From positions 32,601 to 96,600 of the forward strand of contig CAWUSW010000021.1 of NCBI GenBank assembly GCA_963925675.1: a stretch of 64,000 nt of DNA, in the 5' to 3' direction. The position numbers were made by a program, and so were the translations under genes. Origin of the DNA: Eutrophocola sp963925675. Its GTDB lineage: Bacteria; Pseudomonadota; Gammaproteobacteria; Pseudomonadales; Pseudohongiellaceae. Under the pieces are notes generated by a model. The model did not search any database and had not been told where the DNA came from. It saw nothing but the letters and a program-made list of their open reading frames with translations. Of this stretch, positions 34,693 to 44,799 are shown piece after piece (within the stretch, counting starts at the first letter, position 1; each line of letters starts with the position of its first letter).

Positions 34693-37416
34693 ATGGTTAA
34701 AATCACCATTGATGGCAAAGTCCTGGAAGTGGACGAAAGTAAAAATCTCCTGGAAGAGGTTCTCTCCCACGGGGAAGATTTGCCATATTTTTGCTGGCAT
34801 CCCAGCATGGGCTCCGTCGGTTCTTGCCGGCAATGTGCTGTTATTGAATATGCCAACGATGAAGATGTGCGTGGTCGCCTCAATATGGCCTGCATGACAT
34901 CGCCAAGAGAGGGAGCGCGATACTCCATAGAGAAGGCATCGCAGTTCCGTGCTCAGGCTATTGAAAGCATAATGATTAATCATCCTCATGACTGTCCAGT
35001 GTGTGAAGAAGGTGGAGAATGTCATCTGCAGGATATGACCGTGATGTCAGGTCATAATTATCGCCGTTATGATGGCAAGAAGAAGACACACAATAATCAG
35101 TATTTAGGCCCGTTTATCGGCCATGAGATGAATCGTTGTATTACCTGTTATCGCTGCGTGCGCTTTTACAAAGATTATGCCGGTGGTACTGACTTTGGCC
35201 CTCAGGCTTCTCATGACAATACCTATTTTGGCCGCTGGCAGGAAGGTCCACTGGAAAGCGAATTTAGTGGCAACCTGGCAGAAGTCTGTCCAACCGGCGT
35301 ATTTACCGACAAACCGTTTAGTAAGCATTATGTGCGCAAGTGGGATTTACAAACAGCGCCATCTGTTTGCGCCGGCTGTAGTGTGGGTTGTAATACTAAT
35401 CCGGGTGAGCGTTATGGCACCTTGCGTCGTGTAGTGAACCGCTTCAACGATGAAGTAAATGGTTATTTCCTGTGTGACCGTGGTCGTTTTGGTACCGGTT
35501 ATGTGAATAGTGATAATCGTATTAAAGAGTCCATGACCCGCAACAGTCATGATGCAGATCCTTATCTGGCGAGTACAGAAGAAGCCAAGGCTCAACTGCA
35601 AGCCATGGCAGGCAGTGCCATCGGTATTGGCTCACCTCGAGCCTCAATGGAAGCTAATTTTTCATTAAAACAACTGGTAGGTAGTGATAATTTTTATGCC
35701 GGCATTTCAGCTCTTGAGCTGGGCATGTCAAAACAGATACTGGATGTTTATCGCAGCAGACCGGTCAATGTTGCCAATGTTGTCGATATCGAAGCCTCTG
35801 ATGCCATTCTTATTCTTGGTGAAGATCTAACCAATACTGCAGCTCGGCTGGCGCTTGCCTTGCGTCAATCAGTGAGAAACCTGGGCAAACAAATGGCCAG
35901 GGATATGAAATTCCCTGAGTGGCAGGATGCGGCCATACGTCAACTGACCATGGATCGAAAGAGCCCCTTATTTATTCTCAGCCCACATTCCACCCGTCTT
36001 GATGATATTGCGGCGCATGTACAAATTGGCAGTGCGGCGCACAGTGCCAATATCGGCTTTGCCATTGCTCATGAAATTGATAGCAGCGCTCCGGCAGTTA
36101 AAGGTCTTGGTAAAGATGAACAGGCACTGGTGAAAACAATTGCTGCCGCTTTAATAGAGGCGAAACAGCCACTTATTATTAGTGGGACAAGCAGTATGAA
36201 CCCGGCCTTGATTGATGCTGCTGCCAATATAGCAACGGCTCTGAATACTGAAGATAAGAAAGCAAACATTGCCTTGATTACTCCGGAATCTAATACTTTA
36301 GGTCTGGCACTGCTGATGGGCGATAGCACTGCTTCTCTTGACGACGCAATGTCTGGTGAAAGCAAATCAGCCATTATTCTCGAAAATGATCTTTATCGTC
36401 GCGCAGCAGTTGCAGATGTAGATGCTTTTTTAAATGGTATTGATCAGTTGGCCGTACTCGACAGTTTAAAAACTAAAACCGCAGAGCAGGCTAATTTGGT
36501 GCTGGCTGCAGGCACTTCTTTCGAGACCTCTGGTACTTTTGTGAATTATGAAACCAGAGCCCAACATTTCTACTCGGTGTTCAAACCGGAAGCCTCCATT
36601 CGTCCCAGTACTTTCTGGTTGAGTGATCTTTCTTTGGCAGAATTAACCCAGACTTGTGCACAATCAATTGTTGGTGGGGACGGGATGTCTCATTTAACAC
36701 CTGATGCAGAGGATCTTGTGGATATGAAAGGCATGAAAGTGCCAAGGCAGCAGCATCGTTATAGTGGTCGTACTGCAATGCGTGCCGATATCAATGTTCA
36801 TGAGCCCAAGCAGGAGCAGGATGAAGAAGGAATAATGAGTTATTCCATGGAAGGCATTTCTGCACTTAAAAATGCCACTGTATTTAATACCGCATGGGCA
36901 GGTGGCTGGAACTCCAATCAAAGTGTTTTTAAATTCCAGTCTCATACTGGTGGTGCGCTAAAACAAGCCTCGAATGGACAATGTTTGATCCAAAGCACCG
37001 TGAAAGATAAAACCTGGTCAGAAATTAGTGAGGCAAATAATGTCGCCTCCGACTTCCAGGCATTTCCCTTATATCACCTCTTTGGAAGCGAAGAATTAAC
37101 TGCGCATGCAGACGCTATACAGGAAAAAGCCACGGGTGCTTATATTGCGCTGAATGAAGCCGATGCAGAAAAGCTTGGCTTACAGGCAAGCGATGGCGTC
37201 ACGGTAATTAACGCTGGAAATAATAGCGGCTCTGTTCCCTTTATCATTCGCAGCTCCATTGCCCCGGGTTCGGTTGGTATTTCTGTCGGGCTGGAAGGTC
37301 TCGATATATACAATGTTGCTGGCAGCACATTGTCACTTGAAAAAGATAACAGCTGGACTGCACCTACCAACTGGAACATGAGTAATATTATCGTTAGCGA
37401 CAAGGGGGCAGTTTAA
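34693..37416 (+). CDS. nuoG: NADH-quinone oxidoreductase subunit G
   Basis: NuoG is the largest peripheral subunit and holds several Fe-S clusters. The 907-residue product shows the ferredoxin-like N-terminus ([2Fe-2S]; CWHPSMGSVGSCRQCAV), the His-Cys cluster (HPHDCPVCEEGGECHLQD), a further site (CITCYRCVRF ... CPTGVF), and the extra N7 motif CAGCSVGC with a distant FLCDRG cysteine, as in E. coli. The C-terminal two thirds is the degenerate molybdopterin-oxidoreductase fold. A 61-base, very AT-rich gap precedes it. It overlaps nuoH by one base. Confidence 0.96.
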   Translation: MVKITIDGKVLEVDESKNLLEEVLSHGEDLPYFCWHPSMGSVGSCRQCAVIEYANDEDVRGRLNMACMTSPREGARYSIEKASQFRAQAIESIMINHPHDCPVCEEGGECHLQDMTVMSGHNYRRYDGKKKTHNNQYLGPFIGHEMNRCITCYRCVRFYKDYAGGTDFGPQASHDNTYFGRWQEGPLESEFSGNLAEVCPTGVFTDKPFSKHYVRKWDLQTAPSVCAGCSVGCNTNPGERYGTLRRVVNRFNDEVNGYFLCDRGRFGTGYVNSDNRIKESMTRNSHDADPYLASTEEAKAQLQAMAGSAIGIGSPRASMEANFSLKQLVGSDNFYAGISALELGMSKQILDVYRSRPVNVANVVDIEASDAILILGEDLTNTAARLALALRQSVRNLGKQMARDMKFPEWQDAAIRQLTMDRKSPLFILSPHSTRLDDIAAHVQIGSAAHSANIGFAIAHEIDSSAPAVKGLGKDEQALVKTIAAALIEAKQPLIISGTSSMNPALIDAAANIATALNTEDKKANIALITPESNTLGLALLMGDSTASLDDAMSGESKSAIILENDLYRRAAVADVDAFLNGIDQLAVLDSLKTKTAEQANLVLAAGTSFETSGTFVNYETRAQHFYSVFKPEASIRPSTFWLSDLSLAELTQTCAQSIVGGDGMSHLTPDAEDLVDMKGMKVPRQQHRYSGRTAMRADINVHEPKQEQDEEGIMSYSMEGISALKNATVFNTAWAGGWNSNQSVFKFQSHTGGALKQASNGQCLIQSTVKDKTWSEISEANNVASDFQAFPLYHLFGSEELTAHADAIQEKATGAYIALNEADAEKLGLQASDGVTVINAGNNSGSVPFIIRSSIAPGSVGISVGLEGLDIYNVAGSTLSLEKDNSWTAPTNWNMSNIIVSDKGAV

Positions 37417-38399
37417 TGTTTGCTCTTGAAGTTGGCTCATTATTAATCATTGTTGTGGTCTTTATACTGATCCTTATCCCGACCGCCTTATTGGGCTGGA
37501 TTGAAAGAAGACTGATTGGGTTTTTCCAGGATCGTCTCGGTCCTAACCGTCTCGGTCCATTCGGTGTAATGCAGGTCGCAGCAGACTTCATCAAGATGTT
37601 TGGTAAGGAAGACTGGATACCCCCTTTTTCAGACAAACTGACTTTTGTTATTGCACCAATGATATTGCCGATCGCAATGTTCTTGAGTTTTGCAGTAATC
37701 CCATTTGCACCAGGTGTTGGCATTATCGACCTTAATGTCGGCTTACTGTGGATACTGGCAATGGCCGGTCTGGCAGCTTATTCCGCCATGCTGGCAGGGA
37801 TCGCGTCAAATAATAAATTTGCCTTGCTGGGTGGTTTGCGCGCAGCAGCCCAAATGATCAGTTATGAAGTGTTCATGGGGATTTCGATTCTTGGTGTGGT
37901 TATCCTTTCTGACAGCTTTAATTTGCGTGAAATAGTTATTGCTCAGGAAGATGGCTGGTTTGTTTTTCCACAGTTTATAGGCTTCTTTATCTTTTTGATT
38001 GCTGGCCTCGCTGAATCACATCGCTGGCCACTGGATTTACCTGAAGGCGAAGCAGAAATTATTTCCGGTTATAACACTGAATATTCCGGCATGAAGTTTC
38101 TACTGTTTTTTGTAGGTGAGTACATTGGGCTGACGTTGATTTCAGCGCTGATACCTATTTTGTTTTTTGGTGGCTGGCATGCACCTTTTGGCCTGGAATT
38201 CGGCAATGAAATATTTTCCGGATTATTCTGGCTTAGCGTGAAAGCATCCTTTTTTGCCTTCTTCTTTATTCTAGTCAGAGCAGCCATACCCAGACCAAGG
38301 TATGACCAGCTGATGGCTTACGGCTGGTTAATTATGTTACCGCTATCCTTACTTAATTTATTGATTACTGGCGCTCTCGTGCTTGTTCAGGGAGGGTGA
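37416..38399 (+). CDS. nuoH: NADH-quinone oxidoreductase subunit H
   Basis: NuoH is the membrane subunit that forms much of the quinone chamber. The 327-residue product has about eight membrane segments, GWIERRLIGFFQDRLGPNRLGPFG near the N-terminus, and the acidic loop AESHRWPLDLPEGEAE, which is diagnostic. It begins on the last base of the nuoG stop codon and ends in a GGAGGG that serves as ribosome-binding site for nuoI. Confidence 0.97.
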   Translation: MFALEVGSLLIIVVVFILILIPTALLGWIERRLIGFFQDRLGPNRLGPFGVMQVAADFIKMFGKEDWIPPFSDKLTFVIAPMILPIAMFLSFAVIPFAPGVGIIDLNVGLLWILAMAGLAAYSAMLAGIASNNKFALLGGLRAAAQMISYEVFMGISILGVVILSDSFNLREIVIAQEDGWFVFPQFIGFFIFLIAGLAESHRWPLDLPEGEAEIISGYNTEYSGMKFLLFFVGEYIGLTLISALIPILFFGGWHAPFGLEFGNEIFSGLFWLSVKASFFAFFFILVRAAIPRPRYDQLMAYGWLIMLPLSLLNLLITGALVLVQGG

Positions 38400-38404
38400 A
38401 AATA

Positions 38405-38950
38405 ATGAAAGTAATTATTCAGCAATTTAAAATGATCTGGACGCAGTGTGTCTCTCTCTGGCTGGTGTTTTTACATTTGTTTCATGAGTCTGACACGGTT
38501 CAATATCCCGAAGAAAAACCGCATACATTCCCTCGCTGGCGTGGCCGTATTATTTTGACCCGTGACCCTGATGGCGAGGAACGTTGTGTTGCTTGTAACC
38601 TCTGCGCCGTGGCATGTCCGGTAGATTGTATTGCCTTGCAAAAAACTGAAGACGAAGAGGGACGCTGGTATCCGGAATTTTTCCGTATTAATTTCTCTCG
38701 CTGCATTATGTGTGGTTTCTGTGAAGAGGCTTGTCCTACTCATGCTATACAGCTGACACCGGATTTTGAGATGGCTGAATATGTTCGTCAGGATATGGTC
38801 TGGGAAAAGGAACATATGCTTATCAATGGCACCGGAAAATATCACGATTACAATTTTTATAAAGTCGCGGGTAAAGCCATTGGTGGAAAAGGTAAAGGCG
38901 AAGCACTAGATGAATTACCGCCCACTGACCGCAGGAGCCTGATGCCATGA
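38405..38950 (+). CDS. nuoI: NADH-quinone oxidoreductase subunit I
   Basis: NuoI carries clusters N6a and N6b between NuoG and NuoB. The 181-residue product contains two ferredoxin motifs, CVACNLCAVACPVDC and CIMCGFCEEACPTHA. I chose ATG at 38405, nine bases after the GGAGGG at the end of nuoH; a GTG at 38396 overlapping the nuoH stop is too close to that site. It overlaps nuoJ by four bases (ATGA). Confidence 0.97.
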   Translation: MKVIIQQFKMIWTQCVSLWLVFLHLFHESDTVQYPEEKPHTFPRWRGRIILTRDPDGEERCVACNLCAVACPVDCIALQKTEDEEGRWYPEFFRINFSRCIMCGFCEEACPTHAIQLTPDFEMAEYVRQDMVWEKEHMLINGTGKYHDYNFYKVAGKAIGGKGKGEALDELPPTDRRSLMP

Positions 38951-39429
38951 GTGTACTTTTTTATGGCTCAGCGATTATCGCGATTTTGGCCACCTTATTA
39001 GTAATTACGCGAACCAATATTGTCCATGCACTGCTGTACTTTATTGTTTCTCTGCTGGCGATTGCTGTGATTTTTTACACTCTGGGCGCTCCTTTTGCCG
39101 CAGCACTGGAAGTGATTGTCTATGCGGGTGCAATTATGGTGATGTTTCTTTTTGTGGTGATGATGCTAAACCTTGGGCATGTCACCCAGGATCAGGAAAA
39201 AGCCTGGTTAGTGCCGTCAATCTGGATTGGTCCATCTGTGCTGGCTATACCACTGCTCATTGAAGTGATATATGCCATTAATCTGAATCAGGAAACCATG
39301 GCCACCAGAGTGGTGGGTCCCAAAGAAGTCGGTATAGCCTTGTTTGGACCTTATGTGTTGGCGGTTGAATTGGCATCAATGCTGTTACTTGCTGGCCTTG
39401 TTGGTGCTTATCACCTGGCCCGGAAATAA
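38947..39429 (+). CDS. nuoJ: NADH-quinone oxidoreductase subunit J
   Basis: NuoJ is a five-helix membrane subunit near NuoH and NuoK. The 160-residue product carries the conserved third helix EVIVYAGAIMVMFLFVVMMLN, spanning roughly residues 56-76, which contains the pi-bulge region. The start is ATG overlapping nuoI. A 65-base spacer precedes nuoK. Confidence 0.96.
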   Translation: MSVLFYGSAIIAILATLLVITRTNIVHALLYFIVSLLAIAVIFYTLGAPFAAALEVIVYAGAIMVMFLFVVMMLNLGHVTQDQEKAWLVPSIWIGPSVLAIPLLIEVIYAINLNQETMATRVVGPKEVGIALFGPYVLAVELASMLLLAGLVGAYHLARK

Positions 39430-39494
39430 CGGACAAAAAAGAATATGCAGATGCAAGATTTAACACTGAATAGATATTTAGAGGAAATGCACTG

Positions 39495-39824
39495 ATGGAG
39501 ATGCCAGAAGTCATTATGCAGGCTGTTCCTATGGAACATGGCCTTTTATTGGCGGCCATTTTATTCGTCATGGGATTGGTCGGTGTGTTGACCCGTCGCA
39601 ATCTGATCTTCGTGCTGATGTCTCTGGAAATCATGCTGAACGCAACAGGACTGGCTTTCATTGTTGCCTCTTCGCGGTGGGGTCAGGTAGACGGACAAAT
39701 TATGTTTCTGATGATTATCAGTTTGGCCGCGGCGGAAGTTGCGGTTGCGCTGGGGCTTGTATTACAGCTTTTCCATCAACGGAAAACACTGGATATCGAT
39801 GTCCTCAGTGAAATGAATGGCTAA
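39495..39824 (+). CDS. nuoK: NADH-quinone oxidoreductase subunit K
   Basis: NuoK is an antiporter-module-related three-helix subunit. The 109-residue frame includes MEHGLLLAAILFVMGLVGVL, RRNLIFVLMSLEIMLNA with the conserved membrane glutamate, and ISLAAAEVAVALGLVLQLF with the second glutamate. GAGGA lies before the ATG at 39495; a later ATG at 39516 would give a length closer to the usual 100-102 residues. Confidence 0.95.
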   Translation: MEMPEVIMQAVPMEHGLLLAAILFVMGLVGVLTRRNLIFVLMSLEIMLNATGLAFIVASSRWGQVDGQIMFLMIISLAAAEVAVALGLVLQLFHQRKTLDIDVLSEMNG

Positions 39825-39920
39825 TAAAAATTGAAGAAAGTTGAGCGTCTAAAGCGTCAGCGATTCCTCAAAATAAATAGTAAATACGAAAGAGCAAGGT
39901 AGATAAGGTAATAAAATAAG

Positions 39921-41756
39921 ATGCTTGAATTATTGTGGTTAGTCCCGGTTATCCCGTTTATTGGGTTTCTGATTCTTACCCTGACATTTGGTAAGTTGCC
40001 GCAAATGGCTGCGGGTATCATTGGTGCCGGCTCCATTGGTCTGTCCTTTTTGTGCGCCTTTCTTGCTGGCAGCAGTTTCCTTGCCGGTGATATCAACTCC
40101 TACTCACAAACCTTGTGGACCTGGATGTCTGTAGGTGATCTGGATGTCGGATTTACGCTGTATCTCGATGGTGTTTCCCTGGTGATGATGTATGTCATTA
40201 CCGGCATCGGTTTTCTTATCCATGTTTATGCCACGGGTTATATGAGTGGCGATGCAAGTTTCTCGCGTTTTTTCGCCTACATGAACCTGTTCGTATCCGC
40301 CATGCTGATTCTGGTACTTGGCGATAATCTGGTTCTCCTGTTTATGGGTTGGGAAGGAGTAGGCTTATGTTCCTATCTACTTATCGGGTTTTGGTATACC
40401 GATCCGAATAATGGCTACTGCGCTCGAAAAGCCTTTGTCATGACAAGGGTAGGCGATGCCTTCATGGCACTGGGTTTGTTTGCCTTGTTCGTCAGCACCG
40501 GCACCTTGAATATTCAGGAAGCGATGTTACATGCTGAGGCCGAATGGGTTGTTGGCTCCGGTATAGCGACAGCGGTAACCCTATTATTATTGGGTGGTGC
40601 GGTAGGTAAGTCTGCCCAGTTGCCACTACAGACCTGGTTGCCTGATGCCATGGCAGGTCCAACACCAATTTCAGCATTGATCCACGCAGCGACCATGGTG
40701 ACAGCAGGCGTTTACCTGATCTCACGTACGCATGTCTTATTTATCATGGCTCCGGAAGTTCAGTATCTGGTGGGCGTTATCGGTGCCATTACTTTGTTGA
40801 TGGCTGGCTTTACCGCCTTGACCCAGAACGATATCAAAAAAGTCCTGGCTTTTTCTACAGTCAGTCAGATTGGTTATATGTTCCTGGCACTGGGTGTAGG
40901 CGCCTGGAGCAGTGCAATCTTCCATCTGATGACTCATGCTTTCTTTAAGGCCCTGTTATTCCTCACAGCCGGTTCAATTATCCTGGCGATGCATCATGAA
41001 CAGGACATCTTTAAAATGGGTGGTTTGCGCAAGGACCTGCGCTGGTCACATGCCTTGTTCCTGATAGGAACACTGGGACTGGTAGCATTTCCCGGGTTTT
41101 CAGGCTTTTTCAGTAAGGAAGAAATTCTGGCATCCGCAATGACAAATCATGACGGCGGCTTCATTCTTTATCTGGCCGGCTTGCTTGGTGCCGTGATGAC
41201 CTATCTGTACAGTTTCAGGCTCTATTTCCTCGTGTTCTATGGCAAGAAAACCCATGATGGTCACGAAGTAATGGGCTGGCATTTGCAAGGCCCACTGGTA
41301 CTTCTTGCCATTGGCGCCATCTTTTCCGGTCTGATCCATCTGCCCGTGGAAGCGGTATTTCCAGAAGCTGAAGAACACCATGTTTCTCTCGCTGCTCAGG
41401 CAGCCATGATCTTGTTGCCCATGCTCGGTGCTGTATTGGCCTGGTGGGTATTTATCAAAGGTAAAGTTGATCTGGAAAAACTGGCCGGACAGGGCATTGG
41501 CGCAAAACTCCATCGTTTCTGGTTTACCCAGTGGGGCATGGACTGGCTCTATGACAAAATTATCGTTACACCTTATACCTGGCTTGCCGAGGTCAACAAG
41601 AACGATTTCATTGACTCAATTTATAACGGAACTGCAAGTTTAGTCAGTTTATGCCACAACATTATGAGTGAGACTCAAACCGGACATTTACGCTGGTATG
41701 CATTTAGTATTGCCTTCGGCCTGGTGTTCCTGGTCACACTGGGAGTGCTGTTATGA
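39921..41756 (+). CDS. nuoL: NADH-quinone oxidoreductase subunit L
   Basis: NuoL is the distal proton-pumping antiporter-like subunit. The 611-residue product has multiple membrane helices, the conserved LLFMGWEGVGLCSYLLIGFW region with its glutamate, VGKSAQLPLQTWLPDAMAGPTP, SALIHAATMVTAGVYL, and the long lateral helix toward the C-terminus (KVDLEKLAGQG and after). It overlaps nuoM by four bases (ATGA). A 96-base spacer separates it from nuoK. Confidence 0.97.
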   Translation: MLELLWLVPVIPFIGFLILTLTFGKLPQMAAGIIGAGSIGLSFLCAFLAGSSFLAGDINSYSQTLWTWMSVGDLDVGFTLYLDGVSLVMMYVITGIGFLIHVYATGYMSGDASFSRFFAYMNLFVSAMLILVLGDNLVLLFMGWEGVGLCSYLLIGFWYTDPNNGYCARKAFVMTRVGDAFMALGLFALFVSTGTLNIQEAMLHAEAEWVVGSGIATAVTLLLLGGAVGKSAQLPLQTWLPDAMAGPTPISALIHAATMVTAGVYLISRTHVLFIMAPEVQYLVGVIGAITLLMAGFTALTQNDIKKVLAFSTVSQIGYMFLALGVGAWSSAIFHLMTHAFFKALLFLTAGSIILAMHHEQDIFKMGGLRKDLRWSHALFLIGTLGLVAFPGFSGFFSKEEILASAMTNHDGGFILYLAGLLGAVMTYLYSFRLYFLVFYGKKTHDGHEVMGWHLQGPLVLLAIGAIFSGLIHLPVEAVFPEAEEHHVSLAAQAAMILLPMLGAVLAWWVFIKGKVDLEKLAGQGIGAKLHRFWFTQWGMDWLYDKIIVTPYTWLAEVNKNDFIDSIYNGTASLVSLCHNIMSETQTGHLRWYAFSIAFGLVFLVTLGVLL

Positions 41757-43255
41757 TCCTGGTTTGGTTAATAGTTATTCTGTTCGCAGGCGGTATTGGT
41801 GCTTTAGTCGCTGAAAAACGTAGTGCTGAACTGCCTAGAGTTATTGCCCTGGCGACATTGTTGCTGGATCTGTTTTTAGTGGTGCTAATGTTATTCGCAC
41901 CAGGAACACTCGGACTGGATGCGGGTTCCCAGATAGATCTGGGACAGACAGGTGAGTGGCTGGTATTGACCAGCAGCGATTGGATTCCACAATTTGGCGT
42001 CTCTTTCATCTTTGGTGCAGATGGCCTTGGCTTGTTACTTATCGCCCTGACAGTTTTCCTGGGTTTAATGTCTTTAGGATCAGCCTGGCATGAAATCAAG
42101 GAGCGTACGGGTTTCTTCTATTTCAATCTGCTATGGACACTTGCCGGCGTTATCGGGGTGTTCACCGCACTGGATCTATTCCTGTTTTTCTTCTTCTGGG
42201 AAGTCATGTTGATTCCGATGTATTTCATCATTGCGATCTGGGGACATGAAAACAAGGAATACGCCGCGATGAAGTTTTTCATCTTCACTCAGGTGAGCGG
42301 TATGTTAATGCTGCTCTCTATTCTGGTGCTGGCTTTCTTCCATTATCAGAGTGCTGGCGTTTTTTCTTTCAGCTATTTTGACTTACTTGGCACTGAGCTT
42401 CCCGAGGGTGTTGGTTTCTGGGTGATGCTGGGCTTTTTTGTGGCTTTTGCGACAAAACTTCCCGCGGTCCCTTTTCACAACTGGCTGCCGGATGCTCATT
42501 CACAAGCACCAACACCAGGTTCTGTAATTCTGGCTGGCATTCTATTAAAAACCGGTGCTTACGGATTGATTCGTTTCACTATTCCATTATTCCCTGAAGT
42601 CAGCATGGCGTTTGCGCCAACGGCAATGACGATTGGTGTTATCAGTATCTTATACACCGCTAAAGTGGCTTTTTCCCAGAACGACCTGAAGCGCCTGATT
42701 GCCTATACCTCTGTGAGTCATATGGGATTTGTTCTATTAGGTGTTTACTCATGGACAGCGCAGGGCGTTCAGGGCGCTGTAATGACGATGCTGGCGCACG
42801 GCTTTAGCGCAGCGGCATTGTTCATGCTCGCAGGTGGTCTGCAACATCGTATTCACACTCGCCAGATGGACAAAATGGGTGGTCTTTGGGGCGTAGCACC
42901 AAAAATGGGCTTTATGGCTTTATTCTTTACTGTAGCCGCAGTGGGTATGCCTGGGCTGGGTAACTTTATTGGTGAGTTTCTTGTGTTACTGGGTACCTTC
43001 CGCATCAGTTCTGCGGCAGCGGCGTTGGCAGCAATCGGCATGGTGGTTGCGGCGGTGTACTCATTGATAGTGATACAAAAAGTATTTCACGGCGAAAACA
43101 AAAACAATCTTGCCTTTGAAGATCTCACTGGCGTTGAAATGTTTTGTTTTGGTCTGATGATGATCGGCTTGTTGTGGATGGGCTTTTATCCCCAATCCAT
43201 GTTGGATATGTCAGAACCAACCCTGCGATCAATGGGTGTTCTGTTTTTCCAGTAA
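41753..43255 (+). CDS. nuoM: NADH-quinone oxidoreductase subunit M
   Basis: NuoM is the second antiporter-like proton-pumping subunit. The 500-residue product has the FFFWEVMLIPMYFIIAIWG segment with the key membrane glutamate, KLPAVPFHNWLPDAHSQAPTPGSV, LLKTGAYGLIRF and FSQNDLKRLIAYTSVSHMGF. Length fits the family. Its start overlaps nuoL; an 83-base gap precedes nuoN. Confidence 0.97.
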   Translation: MILVWLIVILFAGGIGALVAEKRSAELPRVIALATLLLDLFLVVLMLFAPGTLGLDAGSQIDLGQTGEWLVLTSSDWIPQFGVSFIFGADGLGLLLIALTVFLGLMSLGSAWHEIKERTGFFYFNLLWTLAGVIGVFTALDLFLFFFFWEVMLIPMYFIIAIWGHENKEYAAMKFFIFTQVSGMLMLLSILVLAFFHYQSAGVFSFSYFDLLGTELPEGVGFWVMLGFFVAFATKLPAVPFHNWLPDAHSQAPTPGSVILAGILLKTGAYGLIRFTIPLFPEVSMAFAPTAMTIGVISILYTAKVAFSQNDLKRLIAYTSVSHMGFVLLGVYSWTAQGVQGAVMTMLAHGFSAAALFMLAGGLQHRIHTRQMDKMGGLWGVAPKMGFMALFFTVAAVGMPGLGNFIGEFLVLLGTFRISSAAAALAAIGMVVAAVYSLIVIQKVFHGENKNNLAFEDLTGVEMFCFGLMMIGLLWMGFYPQSMLDMSEPTLRSMGVLFFQ

Positions 43256-43338
43256 CAAGTTGTCAATAAAATATCAGTAAATGCGAAAAGATTAACGATT
43301 AATATCGTCTAAACGTTTAAAGGAAAGTTCTGCTTATT

Positions 43339-44799
43339 ATGTATAGCAACCTCATAATCGATCTGATGCAGATTATCATGCTCACTGTTACGACAGTGGT
43401 GGTAATGCTGACTGTAGCTGTTAAACGTGATCATGGTCTGATCAGTGGTCTCACCGTGTTTGGCCTGTTTGCCTCATTACTCACCTTTGTCTTTATTAAG
43501 CCGGTATTGCCATTGGAAGCTACACAGCTGCTGATTATTGATGAGTACAGCCTGTTTTTTTCCAATCTGATTATTGCTGGTGCCATCGCCGTTGCTTTAC
43601 TGGCGTATCCCTATTTTGATAAGAACAAGGATCAAAACGAAGAGTTCTATATTCTGCTTATGACCGCGACTTTGGGCGCGGTGGTATTGGCATGCAGTAA
43701 TCACTTCGTTGCTTTTTTACTCGGCGTGGAAATGCTGGGTGTCAGTTTATATGCCATGATTGCCTATACCGTGCATATGGAAAAAACCGCAAAATTTCCG
43801 CTTGAAGCAGGGATTAAATACCTGATTCTTTCCGCATTAACCGGGGCTGTGACACTGTTCGGTATCGCACTGGTTTATGCTTACATCGGCACTATGGAAT
43901 TTGATGCCATACCTGCTGCGCTTGCAGCAGCGGGAGATCTTGGGCCGGTATTTGTAATCGGTGTATTGATGATTGTGGCAGGCGCTGCGTTCAAATTATC
44001 ACTTGTACCATTTCATATCTGGACCCCTGATGTTTATGAAGGTGCGCCAGTTCCTGTCACAGCATATCTCGCAACAGTTTCCAAAGCGGCTATGCTGGCC
44101 GTGACTTTACGCTTGTTGCTTGCCTCAAATGCATTGGAATTCAACGTTGTTATTGTTGTTCTTACGGTGATGGCAGCTGCCTCAATGATTTTTGGCAATC
44201 TCCTGGCCTTGCTGCAGGACAATGTTAAGCGCTTGTTTGCTTATTCATCTATAGCTCACATGGGTTATCTGCTGGTGATGGTTATTGCTGCATCGCAAAT
44301 CGATGCTGCCTTGTCAGTGGAAGGGGTGAGCTTTTACATGATGGCCTATTTCATTATGTCTCTTGCCGGTTTTGCTGTGATCAGTGCAATTTCCAATAGT
44401 GAAAAAGAATACGACCAGATCAGTGATTTTCGCGGTTTATTCTGGCGCAACTCCTGGTTATCGATAGCGCTCATTACAGTGCTCTTGTCTCTGGCAGGTA
44501 TTCCTTTGACTGCTGGCTTTATCGGAAAATTCTATATCTTTACTTCCGGTGTTGAAGGCGGACTCTGGTTCTTGCTTACTATGTTGATCATCGGTAGCGC
44601 GATAGGCCTTTATTACTATCTGCGCTTAATCTATATCATGCTGCAGCCGGCTGAAGATCTGGCCAATGACCCCGCTGCCAATGCCATACCGCTAGGGGTT
44701 AATGCCGTATTAACGGCCATGACCGCTGGTGTTATATATCTAGGTGTTTTTCCAGCACCGATGATTGACACTCTGCAGAGCCTTGCCAGCGCTTTCTAG
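43339..44799 (+). CDS. nuoN: NADH-quinone oxidoreductase subunit N
   Basis: NuoN is the third antiporter-like subunit and the last gene of the operon. The 486-residue product has the conserved LLGVEMLGVSLYAMIAY region with its glutamate, AAFKLSLVPFHIWTPDVYEGAPVPVTAYL, and LLQDNVKRLFAYSSIAHMGYLL. With nuoA to nuoM this completes a 13-gene complex I, including the NADH-oxidising module E-F-G. A strong hairpin without a T-run follows 33 bases after the stop. Confidence 0.97.
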   Translation: MYSNLIIDLMQIIMLTVTTVVVMLTVAVKRDHGLISGLTVFGLFASLLTFVFIKPVLPLEATQLLIIDEYSLFFSNLIIAGAIAVALLAYPYFDKNKDQNEEFYILLMTATLGAVVLACSNHFVAFLLGVEMLGVSLYAMIAYTVHMEKTAKFPLEAGIKYLILSALTGAVTLFGIALVYAYIGTMEFDAIPAALAAAGDLGPVFVIGVLMIVAGAAFKLSLVPFHIWTPDVYEGAPVPVTAYLATVSKAAMLAVTLRLLLASNALEFNVVIVVLTVMAAASMIFGNLLALLQDNVKRLFAYSSIAHMGYLLVMVIAASQIDAALSVEGVSFYMMAYFIMSLAGFAVISAISNSEKEYDQISDFRGLFWRNSWLSIALITVLLSLAGIPLTAGFIGKFYIFTSGVEGGLWFLLTMLIIGSAIGLYYYLRLIYIMLQPAEDLANDPAANAIPLGVNAVLTAMTAGVIYLGVFPAPMIDTLQSLASAF